Shown: positions 52,695 through 61,729 of the stretch, one piece after another | How positions within the stretch are numbered: the stretch's first letter is position 1 | How the letters are laid out: each line of letters opens with the position of its first letter | NCBI GenBank assembly: GCA_965205595.1 | Contig: CBDBHI010000050.1 | Coordinates: forward strand, 1 to 64,000 | Source of the DNA: CATQHP01 sp965205595 | GTDB taxonomy: Bacteria > Acidobacteriota > Terriglobia > Bryobacterales > UBA6623 | Direction: 5' to 3' | Length of the DNA stretch: 64,000 nt | Program-made: the position numbers and the translations under genes | The notes under the pieces: generated by a model | Told to the model about the DNA's origin: nothing | Database searches by the model: none | What the model saw: only the letters and a program-made list of their open reading frames with translations

Positions 52695-53549
52695 CTACCC
52701 CGCCTCGTCGGCGTCAATCTCGGGGAACCAAAGACGTCTGGCCGTTTCGCCCAAGATCCAGCGGCGAGCGTCATCGGAGAGCGCTAAGTGCTTGCGGTAA
52801 ATTTCGAGGTGTTGTCCGTACGTCAGCTTCTGGGCGTACTTCACCGTTGGGTAGTGTGAGCCCCAGGCGCAGCGCTCGGGGCCGAACAAATCGATGACCT
52901 TGAGGACTGTCTCGTGGAAACCGCTGCAAGGGAAATTGTCTGGGCATCCACCGGCGCCGTTGGCGATGAACGAAATCTTGTTGTACAGGTTCTTGTGCTT
53001 CGAGAGGCGTTCGAGCGTGGCGATCGTCTTTTCGTTGGGCCCCCCTACAGCCAACCCCAGGCTGTGATCGAGTGCGACTCGCAGCGTTGGGAAGTCTTGG
53101 AGCAAGGTGTCGATCTGCGGTTCCAGTTCGTAGCCGCCCAGAATGTTGATGACGAGCCCCAAATCGGCAGCAGTTTTCCACAGCGCTCGCACGCCGCTAT
53201 GATCGAGACGCTTGCCCGAGGCGGGGATGCTGCGCATGCCGCGCACATTCGATTCGCGAGCGTAGGTTTTCAGTAAACCGGGGGACCGCTCGTTTTCAGG
53301 GTCGAGGGTGCAGATGCCGGCAGTCCAGTGGGGATTTTCGCGCGCGGCCGAACAGACGTAGCGGTGATCGAACCCGTAGAAGCCACTCACCTGGACCAGC
53401 GTTACGGCGCTGATATCGTGTCGCTCTACCTCATCCAGCAGGCCCGCGAAGGTGCCGCTGCCTTGGGGTGGCCGCGAGGGGTTCTCTCGCGGCGGAAACT
53501 GGCGCTCGTCCGAGGAAAAGACGTGGGCGTGAGTATCGATTATCAGCAC
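52695..53549 (-). CDS. Amidohydrolase (TIM-barrel metal-dependent hydrolase)
   Basis: A 284-residue amidohydrolase-2 type protein. The N-terminal metal site is LIIDTHAHVFS (HxH), with a later His in LRVALDHSLGLAVG and an Asp region CAWGSHYPTV. Members act as decarboxylases or lactone hydrolases; the substrate is unknown. GTG 53549 was chosen because the family begins at VLIIDTHAH; ATG 53582 in the same frame would add 11 residues. It is divergent from the M1 peptidase gene. Confidence 0.82.
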   Translation of the reverse strand: MLIIDTHAHVFSSDERQFPPRENPSRPPQGSGTFAGLLDEVERHDISAVTLVQVSGFYGFDHRYVCSAARENPHWTAGICTLDPENERSPGLLKTYARESNVRGMRSIPASGKRLDHSGVRALWKTAADLGLVINILGGYELEPQIDTLLQDFPTLRVALDHSLGLAVGGPNEKTIATLERLSKHKNLYNKISFIANGAGGCPDNFPCSGFHETVLKVIDLFGPERCAWGSHYPTVKYAQKLTYGQHLEIYRKHLALSDDARRWILGETARRLWFPEIDADEAG

Positions 53550-53687
53550 GATGATTCTCGCCCAGTATTCCATAGCCGGCACTGTTGCAACGGACTCAGC
53601 CCGCCATGCTCTGTTTACCTCGAAGCGGCGGGTCGTTCATCACCTCGCGGCGCGGGCCGTGAGTTGACCATCGATCTCAGGCACGGG

Positions 53688-56135
53688 ATGATGAATCAGT
53701 TGACGCGACTTGTTCTTCTCGCTGTTTTAAGCCTTGCCCACGCGCTGCATGCCGGCGTGGCTGACGACTACCTACGCTCCATTCGGCAGGTCGGACTCGA
53801 TCCCGATCGCTGCTACCGCGTTCGCGACGTGCTGCTCGAACGCGAGGACATCAAACTCTATTTCACTGACGGCTATCTGATCTTTGGTGAGAAAGTTCAC
53901 GGGCGCGACATCGCATTCGCATTTGTCGCCACTGAGCCAACAGATACCGGAGAGCTGCTGCTGATCCCCCCCACGCCGGGCGAGCGTCAGTCCGTAGCCC
54001 GCTTTCTCGATGCGACGGTACTGGACGAACAGTTTCGTACCGGCGCGTTCTTTTTTACCGATGACAGCGCCGAGGCGTTGATGATCGCGATCGAGAAAAA
54101 CGAGTCGAGCCGGCTAGATGCCGAAGCGGGCGCCCGTCTCGCGCCGCGTTGGTCCACCGTAGTGCGAAACCTACTCGGCGGAGCAGCGTTGCGCGTGTTC
54201 GAGGACACCTATTCGAATGCTCCGCTCGATCAGGGGTTCTTCGCCGGTGCGATGCGCGGCAGGAAGCTGGGCCGCTTTGATGTTTCAATCGACCCCCGGC
54301 TAGAGCGCCAAGTCACCGCCGGCCAGTTCGTGCGTGACGGGAAGCGCGACTTTTACGAGGTCTGGACAAACTTCGAGGGCAAGAACTTCAGCCGCGGCGT
54401 GCGAAAGATCACCCCCACCGCTGGACTGCTGACGAATTACCGAATCGAGTCAAGGATCAATTCTGATCTTCATCTGGACGTCAGCGCTCGCGCCGACTTC
54501 TACCCCCAGAACTCGAGAACACGCTCGTTTGACTTCGAGCTTTCGGGGCGCCTCAAAGTCTCGGCAGTAATGCTCGACGGTGAACCGGTGGAATTTCTGC
54601 AAAAGGAACTTCCATTTGCTAGCGCGTCGTCGCGCCGTCAGAAGAACGTCGTCGTCGTTCTTCCGGAGCCTCTCGAGCTCGAGTCAAAGCACGAACTAGA
54701 ATTTCAATATTCCGGGAAAGTCATTTCCGACGCGGGAAACGGAGTGTATTACGTCGGGGATCGCGGCACCTGGTATCCACGCGCCGAGATCGGGTTTTCG
54801 CAGTACGAACTTGAATTTCGCTATCCCGCGCACATGAAGTTGGTGGCCACCGGCACGCAGCTGGAGGATGCCGTTGATGGCGGCATGCAGACGACTCGCT
54901 TTAAAACCGAATCGCCGATCCGGCTCGCGGGTTTCAATCTAGGACACTACATTTCGGCGTCGCGAGAGGTTGACGGCTACACGATCGAGGTCCATGCGAC
55001 AGAGACTGTCGAGCCAAGGTTGCGCCCGAGACCACCACGGGTACGGATGCCGTTGCCTACTCAGCCGGCAACCCGTCCAAACCGGCGTCGTTCCGGCTAC
55101 GGCATTCGAGCGCCCCAGCCGCCGCTGATCATGGATGTGCCGCCGCGTAGGGACGTTTCGCCGACTCCACGCGTCGAGGAGGTCGCCGATCAATCGGCCG
55201 CCGCGTTTCAGTTTTTCGCCGAGAAATTCGGTGAGCCCGCCCAAAAACACGTCGTCGTCTCTCCCGTGCCGGGCGATTTCGGACAGGGCTTCCCTGGGCT
55301 TGTCTACGCGTCAACCAAAAGTTACTTCCGCCCCGGTGACCAACCGCTCAAGGGTCTGACTTCGGAAGAAGCGCGTTTTTACACAAAACTACTCACGCCT
55401 CACGAACTTGCGCACCAATGGTGGGGAAACGTCGTCACCGTCTCGCAGCCGGGCGACGCCTGGATGATGGAAGGGCTAGCTACCTATTCGGCACTGTTGT
55501 TTCTCGAACAGCAGGAAGGGCGTGACGCGCTCGATCAAGCTCTGGCCGGCTACCGTAGGCGATTGCTCGAAAGTGGCGACGATGGAGCCCCTCTAGACTC
55601 TGCCGGCCCGGTTGTGTTGGGTGAACGCTTGCGAACTTCGCACCAGCCGCAGGTGTATCGCATCATCGCCTATGAGAAGGGAGCGTGGATCTTCCACATG
55701 TTGCGCGGCGCAATGGGCGACGAGCGATTTTTCGCGTTTCTGCGCGACCTGCGCGATAGCTTCGCATTTAGTTCGATTACACAAGACGAACTACGCCAGA
55801 CCGCCATTCGTCACATCCCCGCTGAATATCCCGACCCCCAACTCCAAGAGTTTTTTGACTTGTGGGTCGAGCGCACCGGCATTCCGCGAATTACGGTGGA
55901 CTACACGCAGAAATCCCGCAACGGAAAACACTACTTGACAGCAAGTCTTCGCCAGGGCGCGATCGATGAAAGGTTCTCTGTCGTCGTGCCGCTGAAGATC
56001 ACCACATCGCCTGGTAGATTTCTCGAAAAGTACATCGTCACCGACGGCGGCGAGACTGAGTTCTCGGTCGTGCTGCGCAACAAGGCTACGCGGGTGCAGA
56101 TCGACCCAGACGGCTATTTGTTGCTCGCCAAATAG
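53688..56135 (+). CDS. Exported M1-family (aminopeptidase N-like) metallopeptidase
   Basis: About 815 residues. It has a signal peptide (LVLLAVLSLAHALHAG) and a beta-rich N-terminal half. The zinc site LTPHELAHQWWGNVVTVSQ with Glu in WMMEGLATYSAL is the HExxH-x18-E motif of M1. The usual GAMEN exopeptidase motif is not visible; its place has LVYASTKSYF, so specificity may differ from aminopeptidases. A Pro/Arg-rich linker (PRPPRVRMPLPTQPATRPNRR) splits the chain near 450. The frame is open upstream to 53328, but the ATG pair at 53688/53691 fits the signal peptide. The first 100 bp upstream show no promoter. Confidence 0.85.
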   Translation: MMNQLTRLVLLAVLSLAHALHAGVADDYLRSIRQVGLDPDRCYRVRDVLLEREDIKLYFTDGYLIFGEKVHGRDIAFAFVATEPTDTGELLLIPPTPGERQSVARFLDATVLDEQFRTGAFFFTDDSAEALMIAIEKNESSRLDAEAGARLAPRWSTVVRNLLGGAALRVFEDTYSNAPLDQGFFAGAMRGRKLGRFDVSIDPRLERQVTAGQFVRDGKRDFYEVWTNFEGKNFSRGVRKITPTAGLLTNYRIESRINSDLHLDVSARADFYPQNSRTRSFDFELSGRLKVSAVMLDGEPVEFLQKELPFASASSRRQKNVVVVLPEPLELESKHELEFQYSGKVISDAGNGVYYVGDRGTWYPRAEIGFSQYELEFRYPAHMKLVATGTQLEDAVDGGMQTTRFKTESPIRLAGFNLGHYISASREVDGYTIEVHATETVEPRLRPRPPRVRMPLPTQPATRPNRRRSGYGIRAPQPPLIMDVPPRRDVSPTPRVEEVADQSAAAFQFFAEKFGEPAQKHVVVSPVPGDFGQGFPGLVYASTKSYFRPGDQPLKGLTSEEARFYTKLLTPHELAHQWWGNVVTVSQPGDAWMMEGLATYSALLFLEQQEGRDALDQALAGYRRRLLESGDDGAPLDSAGPVVLGERLRTSHQPQVYRIIAYEKGAWIFHMLRGAMGDERFFAFLRDLRDSFAFSSITQDELRQTAIRHIPAEYPDPQLQEFFDLWVERTGIPRITVDYTQKSRNGKHYLTASLRQGAIDERFSVVVPLKITTSPGRFLEKYIVTDGGETEFSVVLRNKATRVQIDPDGYLLLAK

Positions 56136-56256
56136 TTGCCACCTCGGAGCATAAGTTCGTCGCTATATTTGGACCCTCGTGTTCGATAAACTAAGGGGAG
56201 TGTGCGCCGATTCCGGTGCGCAAATCTTCCCCCGTTTGAATAGATCGAGGATACCC

Positions 56257-57150
56257 GTGAGCGATTCCGACCAGCAGTTCGAGAAGATCAAGTCCCAAAA
56301 TGGATTTATTGCCGCCTTGGACCAGAGCGGCGGCAGCACACCCACCGCGCTTGGCCTTTACGGCGTTACCCCGGATGCATGGTCAAACGACGACGAGATG
56401 TTCGCCGTCGTCCACCAGATGCGCTCACGCATTATGACCAGCCCATCCTTTACCGGTGAGCACATATTAGGCGCAATTTTGTTCGAGAACACGATGGACC
56501 GCGACGTCGAGGGACAGCCCACGCCGGACTATCTTTGGAACGCCAAACAAGTGGTTCCGTTTCTGAAGGTTGACAAGGGCCTAGCCGACGTGGTCGATGG
56601 CGTGCAGGTGATGAAGCCGATGCCCGACTTGGACGCATTGCTGGCTAAGGCCAAGTCAAAGCGCATTTTTGGCACCAAGATGCGCTCGGTGATCAAGCAG
56701 GCCGGCGCGAGCGGCGTCGACGCTGTCGTGAAACAGCAATTCGAGATTGGGCGTCGCATCATCGCCGCCGGTCTCGTTCCGATTATTGAGCCCGAGGTCG
56801 ACATTCACTGCCCCGACAAAGCTGCCGCCGAGGTACTCCTAAAGGCGTCGATTCTGGCCGAGTTGGATCAGCTCGCGGCTGACCAAATCATCATGCTGAA
56901 GCTGACCCTGCCGGAGCAAGCCGGCTTCTATTCGGAACTAGTGGCGAACTCGAACGTCCTTAGAGTTGTGGCGCTATCCGGAGGCTACTCGCGGGAGGAA
57001 GCCAACGGTCGCCTCGCCCGCAACCACAGTGTCGTCGCGAGTTTCTCGCGCGCCCTCGCCGAGGGCCTGACAGCGCAACAATCTGACGACGAGTTCAACG
57101 CCATGCTTGGCGCGACAATCGCGGAAATTTACGCAGCGTCAATCACGTAA
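56257..57150 (+). CDS. Class I fructose-bisphosphate aldolase
   Basis: A 297-residue glycolytic aldolase. Features seen are FIAALDQSGGSTPTAL, FLKVDKGLADVVDGVQVM, FGTKMRSVIK (Schiff-base Lys region) and VPIIEPEVDIHCPDK, as in bacterial class I enzymes of about 296 residues. GTG 56257 was chosen because GAGGA lies 8 nt upstream and the family length fits; an in-frame upstream frame begins at 56179. It is alone between the M1 peptidase and the convergent NIPSNAP gene. Confidence 0.92.
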   Translation: MSDSDQQFEKIKSQNGFIAALDQSGGSTPTALGLYGVTPDAWSNDDEMFAVVHQMRSRIMTSPSFTGEHILGAILFENTMDRDVEGQPTPDYLWNAKQVVPFLKVDKGLADVVDGVQVMKPMPDLDALLAKAKSKRIFGTKMRSVIKQAGASGVDAVVKQQFEIGRRIIAAGLVPIIEPEVDIHCPDKAAAEVLLKASILAELDQLAADQIIMLKLTLPEQAGFYSELVANSNVLRVVALSGGYSREEANGRLARNHSVVASFSRALAEGLTAQQSDDEFNAMLGATIAEIYAASIT

Positions 57151-57174
57151 CGGCGACGCCCAAGTGGATACGGG

Positions 57175-57954
57175 CTAGAACCCGGAGTAGGGCCGGGGCG
57201 TCAGCAAGGCCTTGTGAATCTTTGACACCGAGCCCTTATACTTGGCCACACCGCTGAGCTTCTTCCATCCGGGGTGAGGACCGAACTTAGACCACGACTC
57301 TTTGAGGTGATCTTCGTCGTCGTAGACCGTCATGTAGGTCAGATTCGGCATTTTCGGGCCGGCGAGTACGCGTGCCATGAAGACCGGCTGAATGCCGACG
57401 TCGAGAAAAATCGGCACTTCGCCCGAGTTGAACATCTCCACTTTCAACATGCCCATTTTCTCGCTGAAGCTTTCGTAGCTGCGCAACTCGAACAGACGCG
57501 GCTTGCCTGCCTTTTGCTGTTTGGGGACGGTCGCTCGCGGAAACGCCTTGAACGAGTGGAGCAATTCGGAGTCGATTCTCGAGTACCGAGGGGTTTCTTT
57601 CGTGGCGTCGAAATAATCGGCGGAGGCTGACTGATACGCCGAGTCGCCGTCGAGCTTGCCTTGCATGGCAGAGAATTGCTCAATCGACGCGAATGGGATC
57701 AGCAAATAAACGTTGGGCGCGCCGTCGGGTGCCTTGTCCGTAAACACGCCTACGGAGTCGATACCTTGGCGCTTCAGGGCTGGCAGAAGTCCTTTTTCAA
57801 GATAGATGTCGACCTTTGGTAGTTCCGCTGCCGAGCTGAGGTGATAGGTACGGAACTCGAGATACTGCTGCTCTTCGTGGTGATCGGCCCATACGCTTGA
57901 GGCCATCGTGAGGGCGGCGGTGATCGCGGTCAGAATTACGGTTCGTCTATTCAT
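57175..57954 (-). CDS. Exported NIPSNAP-family protein
   Basis: A 259-residue protein with a signal peptide (VILTAITAALTMASSVWA). The mature part holds two NIPSNAP-like ferredoxin folds, starting YLEFRTYHLSSAAELPKVD and FELRSYESFSEKMGMLKVEM, the family's (F/Y)ELRxY openings. Function is unknown; these are common exported proteins in Acidobacteriota and Planctomycetes. It converges with the aldolase gene (24 bp between stops). Confidence 0.87.
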   Translation of the reverse strand: MNRRTVILTAITAALTMASSVWADHHEEQQYLEFRTYHLSSAAELPKVDIYLEKGLLPALKRQGIDSVGVFTDKAPDGAPNVYLLIPFASIEQFSAMQGKLDGDSAYQSASADYFDATKETPRYSRIDSELLHSFKAFPRATVPKQQKAGKPRLFELRSYESFSEKMGMLKVEMFNSGEVPIFLDVGIQPVFMARVLAGPKMPNLTYMTVYDDEDHLKESWSKFGPHPGWKKLSGVAKYKGSVSKIHKALLTPRPYSGF

Positions 57955-58009
57955 TTCTTCCCTTCTGTGTGGATCGTTGACGGTCAGATTGTAGCAGTAG
58001 ATCTGGCGG

Positions 58010-61000
58010 CTAGACCGGAATTAGTACAACTCGCACCACTTCGCCGTCGATGGTAATCTCGCGGGCCTCGGCGTTTGGAGGAATTGCGTCGGCGCTGAGA
58101 AGCTCCGTGCATAGCGTTTCGGCCATGAGATGTTGCTGATGTTTGGCAAGCACACTTAGCAGCCGATCGGAGCCCGATACCGCGAGGTGGATGCGTCGGG
58201 TGTAGTCAATGTCGAGTTCCTTGCGCATGTTTTGGACATGGTGAAGCAGCTCGCGGAAGAGGCCTTCGTCGCGGAGTTCGTCATTGAGTTGGGTGTTGAG
58301 CACGACGACCGTCGTTGAGTCGCCGGCCGCCGCGAAGTGTTCAGCCGCTTCGACGGCAACTTCGAGATCGGCGGGTTCAATTCTGATTGCTTCGCCGTCG
58401 AAGTCGATCTCCGCGAAGCCGTCAGATAGTAACTTCGCGCGGAGTTCCGAAGCGTCGAGCGCTGCGAAGACCGTCTTTGCGATCTTCATTTTCTTGCCCA
58501 GGCGGGGCCCAAGCTGCTTGAAGTTGGGCTTCGCAATGTATTTAACGTGCGCTTGATCGCCGCCAAGAAATGAAACTTCGCGAACGTTAAGCTCCTTCTC
58601 GATCAGGTTGGCGTAGGGGGCAACACGGTCGCGAAGCGCCGGATCGCTGAGTACGACCTCGACGTTCTGAAGTGGTTGCCGAACTTTGAGGCGGTGTTCG
58701 GTGCGAACTCGTAGTCCCAGCGAAACAACATTGCGGACGGTTGCCATTTCTTCCGACAGCGCCAGATCGATCCGCGAAGGGTCACTCCGCGGAAGGTCGC
58801 TCAAGTGGACGCTCTCCGCTACGTCGCCGCCCGGGCCACGGACGACGTTCTGGTAAATTTCCTCCGACATAAACGGCGTAAACGCCGCGGCCAGCTTAAC
58901 AACGGTCACCAGACACTCGTATAGCGTCGCGTAGGCGTCGCGCTTATCGTCGTCGAATTCGCCTTTCCAGAATCGCGCCCGACTACGACGCAGGTACCAG
59001 TTAGAGAGTCCGTCGACGAAACTGTTGAGCGCGACCGCCGCTTCGTAGGCTCGGAACTGTTCCAGGTTGTCGGCGACTACCTTCGATAGAAGCGCTAGCT
59101 CGGAGAGGATCCAGCGGTCGAGCAGCGTACGTTGGCCGACGGGCCGACCGGCCATCGTCGTCGGGTCGAATCGGTCGATATTGGCGTAAATCGTGAAAAA
59201 GGAATAGACGTTGCGTAGCTTGAGAGGAAACTCCTTCTGCGCCGCCCGAACGTTGGCCAACGAATGCCGCTTGTCGGACCAGGGCTGATTGCCGCCGAGA
59301 AACAGCCAACGGAAAGCATCGGCTCCCGGCGCCGGGCTCGCGACTTCAATCGTTACTCGCTCGTCCGCGGGCAATCGCCGAACGTCGTTCGGAGGCGTCT
59401 TGATGCCGTTACGGGCCGGCGTGGCGCCAAGCGTCTGGCGATCTTCGTCCGCCAAAACCACGACGCGCCGCGGCATGCGCCTACCGGGTTGAATCGACAA
59501 ACTCACGGCTGATTCCTGCTGGCCCTGGCGGTAGACCTTGACGGCCTCGCCCGACTTCAGGTCGAGCGCTTCGAGATCTTCCTTCGCAATTACAACTTGG
59601 CCGGCGTCGACGTCTTGCCCACACTCCGCGGCGGTGACTACGGCGAACTCTTGTGCCACCAGATCAAAGATCACATCGGGCGGCGTGTAGTTGCCTTTGG
59701 ACTTCGATTCTTTCTTGCCGTCGGGGTCATTGACGAATCCCAACACGATGCAGGTCTTGAAAGGATGCGGGTATGTTTGTGGTTCGAGCGCCAGCGCCTT
59801 TCGTGTCTCATCGTCGAAAACCAACGTCGAAACCATCAGTTGTGAGTAAAACCAACCGCGCGTCTGGTCAATCGCCTCGGTAATGTAATCGGCCGGAAAG
59901 CGGCTCTTAAACTCCTCACGGCCCTGGTGCGGGAAGCCGTATTGCGCGAACGGCACGCACCCGGAATCAAACCAGCAGTCAATCACTTCCGGCACGCGGC
60001 GGTAGACACCTGCTTCGCCAGGTTCGATCCAAGTCACCTCGTCAATCCATGGCTTGTGGACCATCAAGTGATCCGAAAGTGCGGGGTCGGCCTCTTTAGC
60101 GCGGTCGAAGTGGTCGAACGCCGCTGGGTTCTTCTTGCGGATCTCCGCGCTCGACGCGGGGGCCTGCATTTCGCCGGTCACATCGTTGACCCAGACGTTC
60201 AGAGGCGTTCCCCAGTAGCGCTCGCGTGAGAGCGCCCAGTCGACGTTGTTGCGCAAAAAGTCGCCAAACCGTCCGGTACCGATGTGATCGGGTAGCCAGT
60301 TGATTTTGTCGTTGTTGGCAAGTACTTCTTTGTTGCGAGCGGTCGTCTGAATGAACCAAGCCGGCCGCGCGTACTGGATCAGTGGGTCATCGTCCGCACG
60401 CCAGCAAAACGGGTATTCGTGGCGATAGTTCTCGCGATGTACGAGCACGCCGCTTTCTTTCATCAGGTGGATTAACAGCTTGTCCGCCGCCTTAACGAAT
60501 TGCCCCGCGACGTCTGACACCTCGTCAGTGAATTTGCCGTCCGGACCGACCGGACACAGCAACGGCACGGCGGCAGGGTCGACGAATCGCGCTGCTACGG
60601 ATTTGTGAAGGTCGAAATCGACTTCGCCAAATGCGGGCGCCTCGTGAACAAGCCCCGTACCGGTGTCGAGTTCGACGAAGTCAGCCGCAAGTACCTTCCA
60701 CAGGTACGGCTCCTCGCCGCCTTCTTTGAGCTCGCCCGTCGCGCCAACGAATGCGTTGTGAAAGTAATCAAACGGCGGGCGGTAGCGTTTTCCAAGCAAG
60801 TCCGCTCCGGTGAGTTCCTTTTCGATCGGCAGATCATGGCCGACCTTTTGCTCGATGGTCTCGCGTAGCGCGGCGGCGACAATCAAACTGCGCTCGCCGT
60901 CTTTGACCTGCACGTAGTCATACTCAGGCCGTACCGCCACGTACTGGTTCGACGGCAAGGTCCAGGGAGTAGTCGTCCAGATCAGCAGCGAGACGTTCGG

Positions 61001-61657
61001 CTCGCCGTCGAGGGGAAGAGCAACGTAGACGGAGGGGTCTTCAACGGTCTTGTATCCGAGCCCGACTTCGCCCGCCGACAACGCGGTGCCGCCCTGCGGC
61101 CACCACCAAACAATCTTGTGGCCCTTGTAGAGGAGACCCTTGGCGAACAACTCTGACAGCGCCCACCAAACGCTCTCGACGTATGACTTGTGATACGTAA
61201 CGTACGCGTTGGGGAGGTCGGCCCAGAACCCAATGCGCTTGGTCATGCGCTCCCACTCTTCGGTATACGTAAACACCGAGTCCACGCACTTTCGAATGAA
61301 CCCCTCGACTCCGTAGTTCTCGATGGCTTCCTTGCCGTGAATGCCGAGTTCTTTTTCGACCTCGACCTCGACCGGCAGTCCATGCGTGTCCCACCCGGCT
61401 TTTCTGGGGACATGCTTTCCGGCCATCGTTTGATAGCGCAGAAACACGTCTTTAAACACACGAGTCAGCACGTGACCGTTGTGCGGCAGCCCGTTGGCGG
61501 TAGGCGGCCCTTCATTGAAGACGAACTTTTGCCGGCCCTCGCGCAGCTTCAAGCTCTTCTCGAAGATCTGGTTCTCTTCCCAAAACCGCATCACGGCCTC
61601 TTCGGCCGCCGGAAAATCAACGATTGGTTTGGCTTGTTGGAACTTCTGCTCGCTCAT
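58010..61657 (-). CDS. ileS: Isoleucyl-tRNA synthetase with divergent KMSKS loop and an inserted domain
   Basis: A 1215-residue class Ia synthetase of the long (IleS2-like) type. The HIGH-type motif is PTANGLPHNGHVL (residues 52-64) and the core WWWPQGGTALSAGEVG fits IleS. The KMSKS loop reads KKESKSKGNYTPP (about residue 650), with Glu in place of Met. About 107 residues (from about 665 to 770) are inserted between that loop and GADAFRWLFLGGNQPW, where normal IleS continues directly. The insert (IAKEDLEALDLKSGEAVKVYR, VVVLADEDRQTLGATPA) looks like a small beta-barrel domain. The usual long length is about 1040-1100. ATG 61657 was chosen; GTG 61663 is also in frame. Confidence 0.93.
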   Translation of the reverse strand: MSEQKFQQAKPIVDFPAAEEAVMRFWEENQIFEKSLKLREGRQKFVFNEGPPTANGLPHNGHVLTRVFKDVFLRYQTMAGKHVPRKAGWDTHGLPVEVEVEKELGIHGKEAIENYGVEGFIRKCVDSVFTYTEEWERMTKRIGFWADLPNAYVTYHKSYVESVWWALSELFAKGLLYKGHKIVWWWPQGGTALSAGEVGLGYKTVEDPSVYVALPLDGEPNVSLLIWTTTPWTLPSNQYVAVRPEYDYVQVKDGERSLIVAAALRETIEQKVGHDLPIEKELTGADLLGKRYRPPFDYFHNAFVGATGELKEGGEEPYLWKVLAADFVELDTGTGLVHEAPAFGEVDFDLHKSVAARFVDPAAVPLLCPVGPDGKFTDEVSDVAGQFVKAADKLLIHLMKESGVLVHRENYRHEYPFCWRADDDPLIQYARPAWFIQTTARNKEVLANNDKINWLPDHIGTGRFGDFLRNNVDWALSRERYWGTPLNVWVNDVTGEMQAPASSAEIRKKNPAAFDHFDRAKEADPALSDHLMVHKPWIDEVTWIEPGEAGVYRRVPEVIDCWFDSGCVPFAQYGFPHQGREEFKSRFPADYITEAIDQTRGWFYSQLMVSTLVFDDETRKALALEPQTYPHPFKTCIVLGFVNDPDGKKESKSKGNYTPPDVIFDLVAQEFAVVTAAECGQDVDAGQVVIAKEDLEALDLKSGEAVKVYRQGQQESAVSLSIQPGRRMPRRVVVLADEDRQTLGATPARNGIKTPPNDVRRLPADERVTIEVASPAPGADAFRWLFLGGNQPWSDKRHSLANVRAAQKEFPLKLRNVYSFFTIYANIDRFDPTTMAGRPVGQRTLLDRWILSELALLSKVVADNLEQFRAYEAAVALNSFVDGLSNWYLRRSRARFWKGEFDDDKRDAYATLYECLVTVVKLAAAFTPFMSEEIYQNVVRGPGGDVAESVHLSDLPRSDPSRIDLALSEEMATVRNVVSLGLRVRTEHRLKVRQPLQNVEVVLSDPALRDRVAPYANLIEKELNVREVSFLGGDQAHVKYIAKPNFKQLGPRLGKKMKIAKTVFAALDASELRAKLLSDGFAEIDFDGEAIRIEPADLEVAVEAAEHFAAAGDSTTVVVLNTQLNDELRDEGLFRELLHHVQNMRKELDIDYTRRIHLAVSGSDRLLSVLAKHQQHLMAETLCTELLSADAIPPNAEAREITIDGEVVRVVLIPV

Positions 61658-61729
61658 GGACACTCGATGGGTACAAACTTCCTAGTTTCGCGTAAAGCGG
61701 CACCCAGCTCCAACCGACAGGAGCGTCCG

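Noticed and set aside
58010..61657. The IleS insertion as an intein
   Set aside because: No Cys/Ser at its start, no HN-Cys/Ser/Thr at its end, and it is too short with no splicing blocks.
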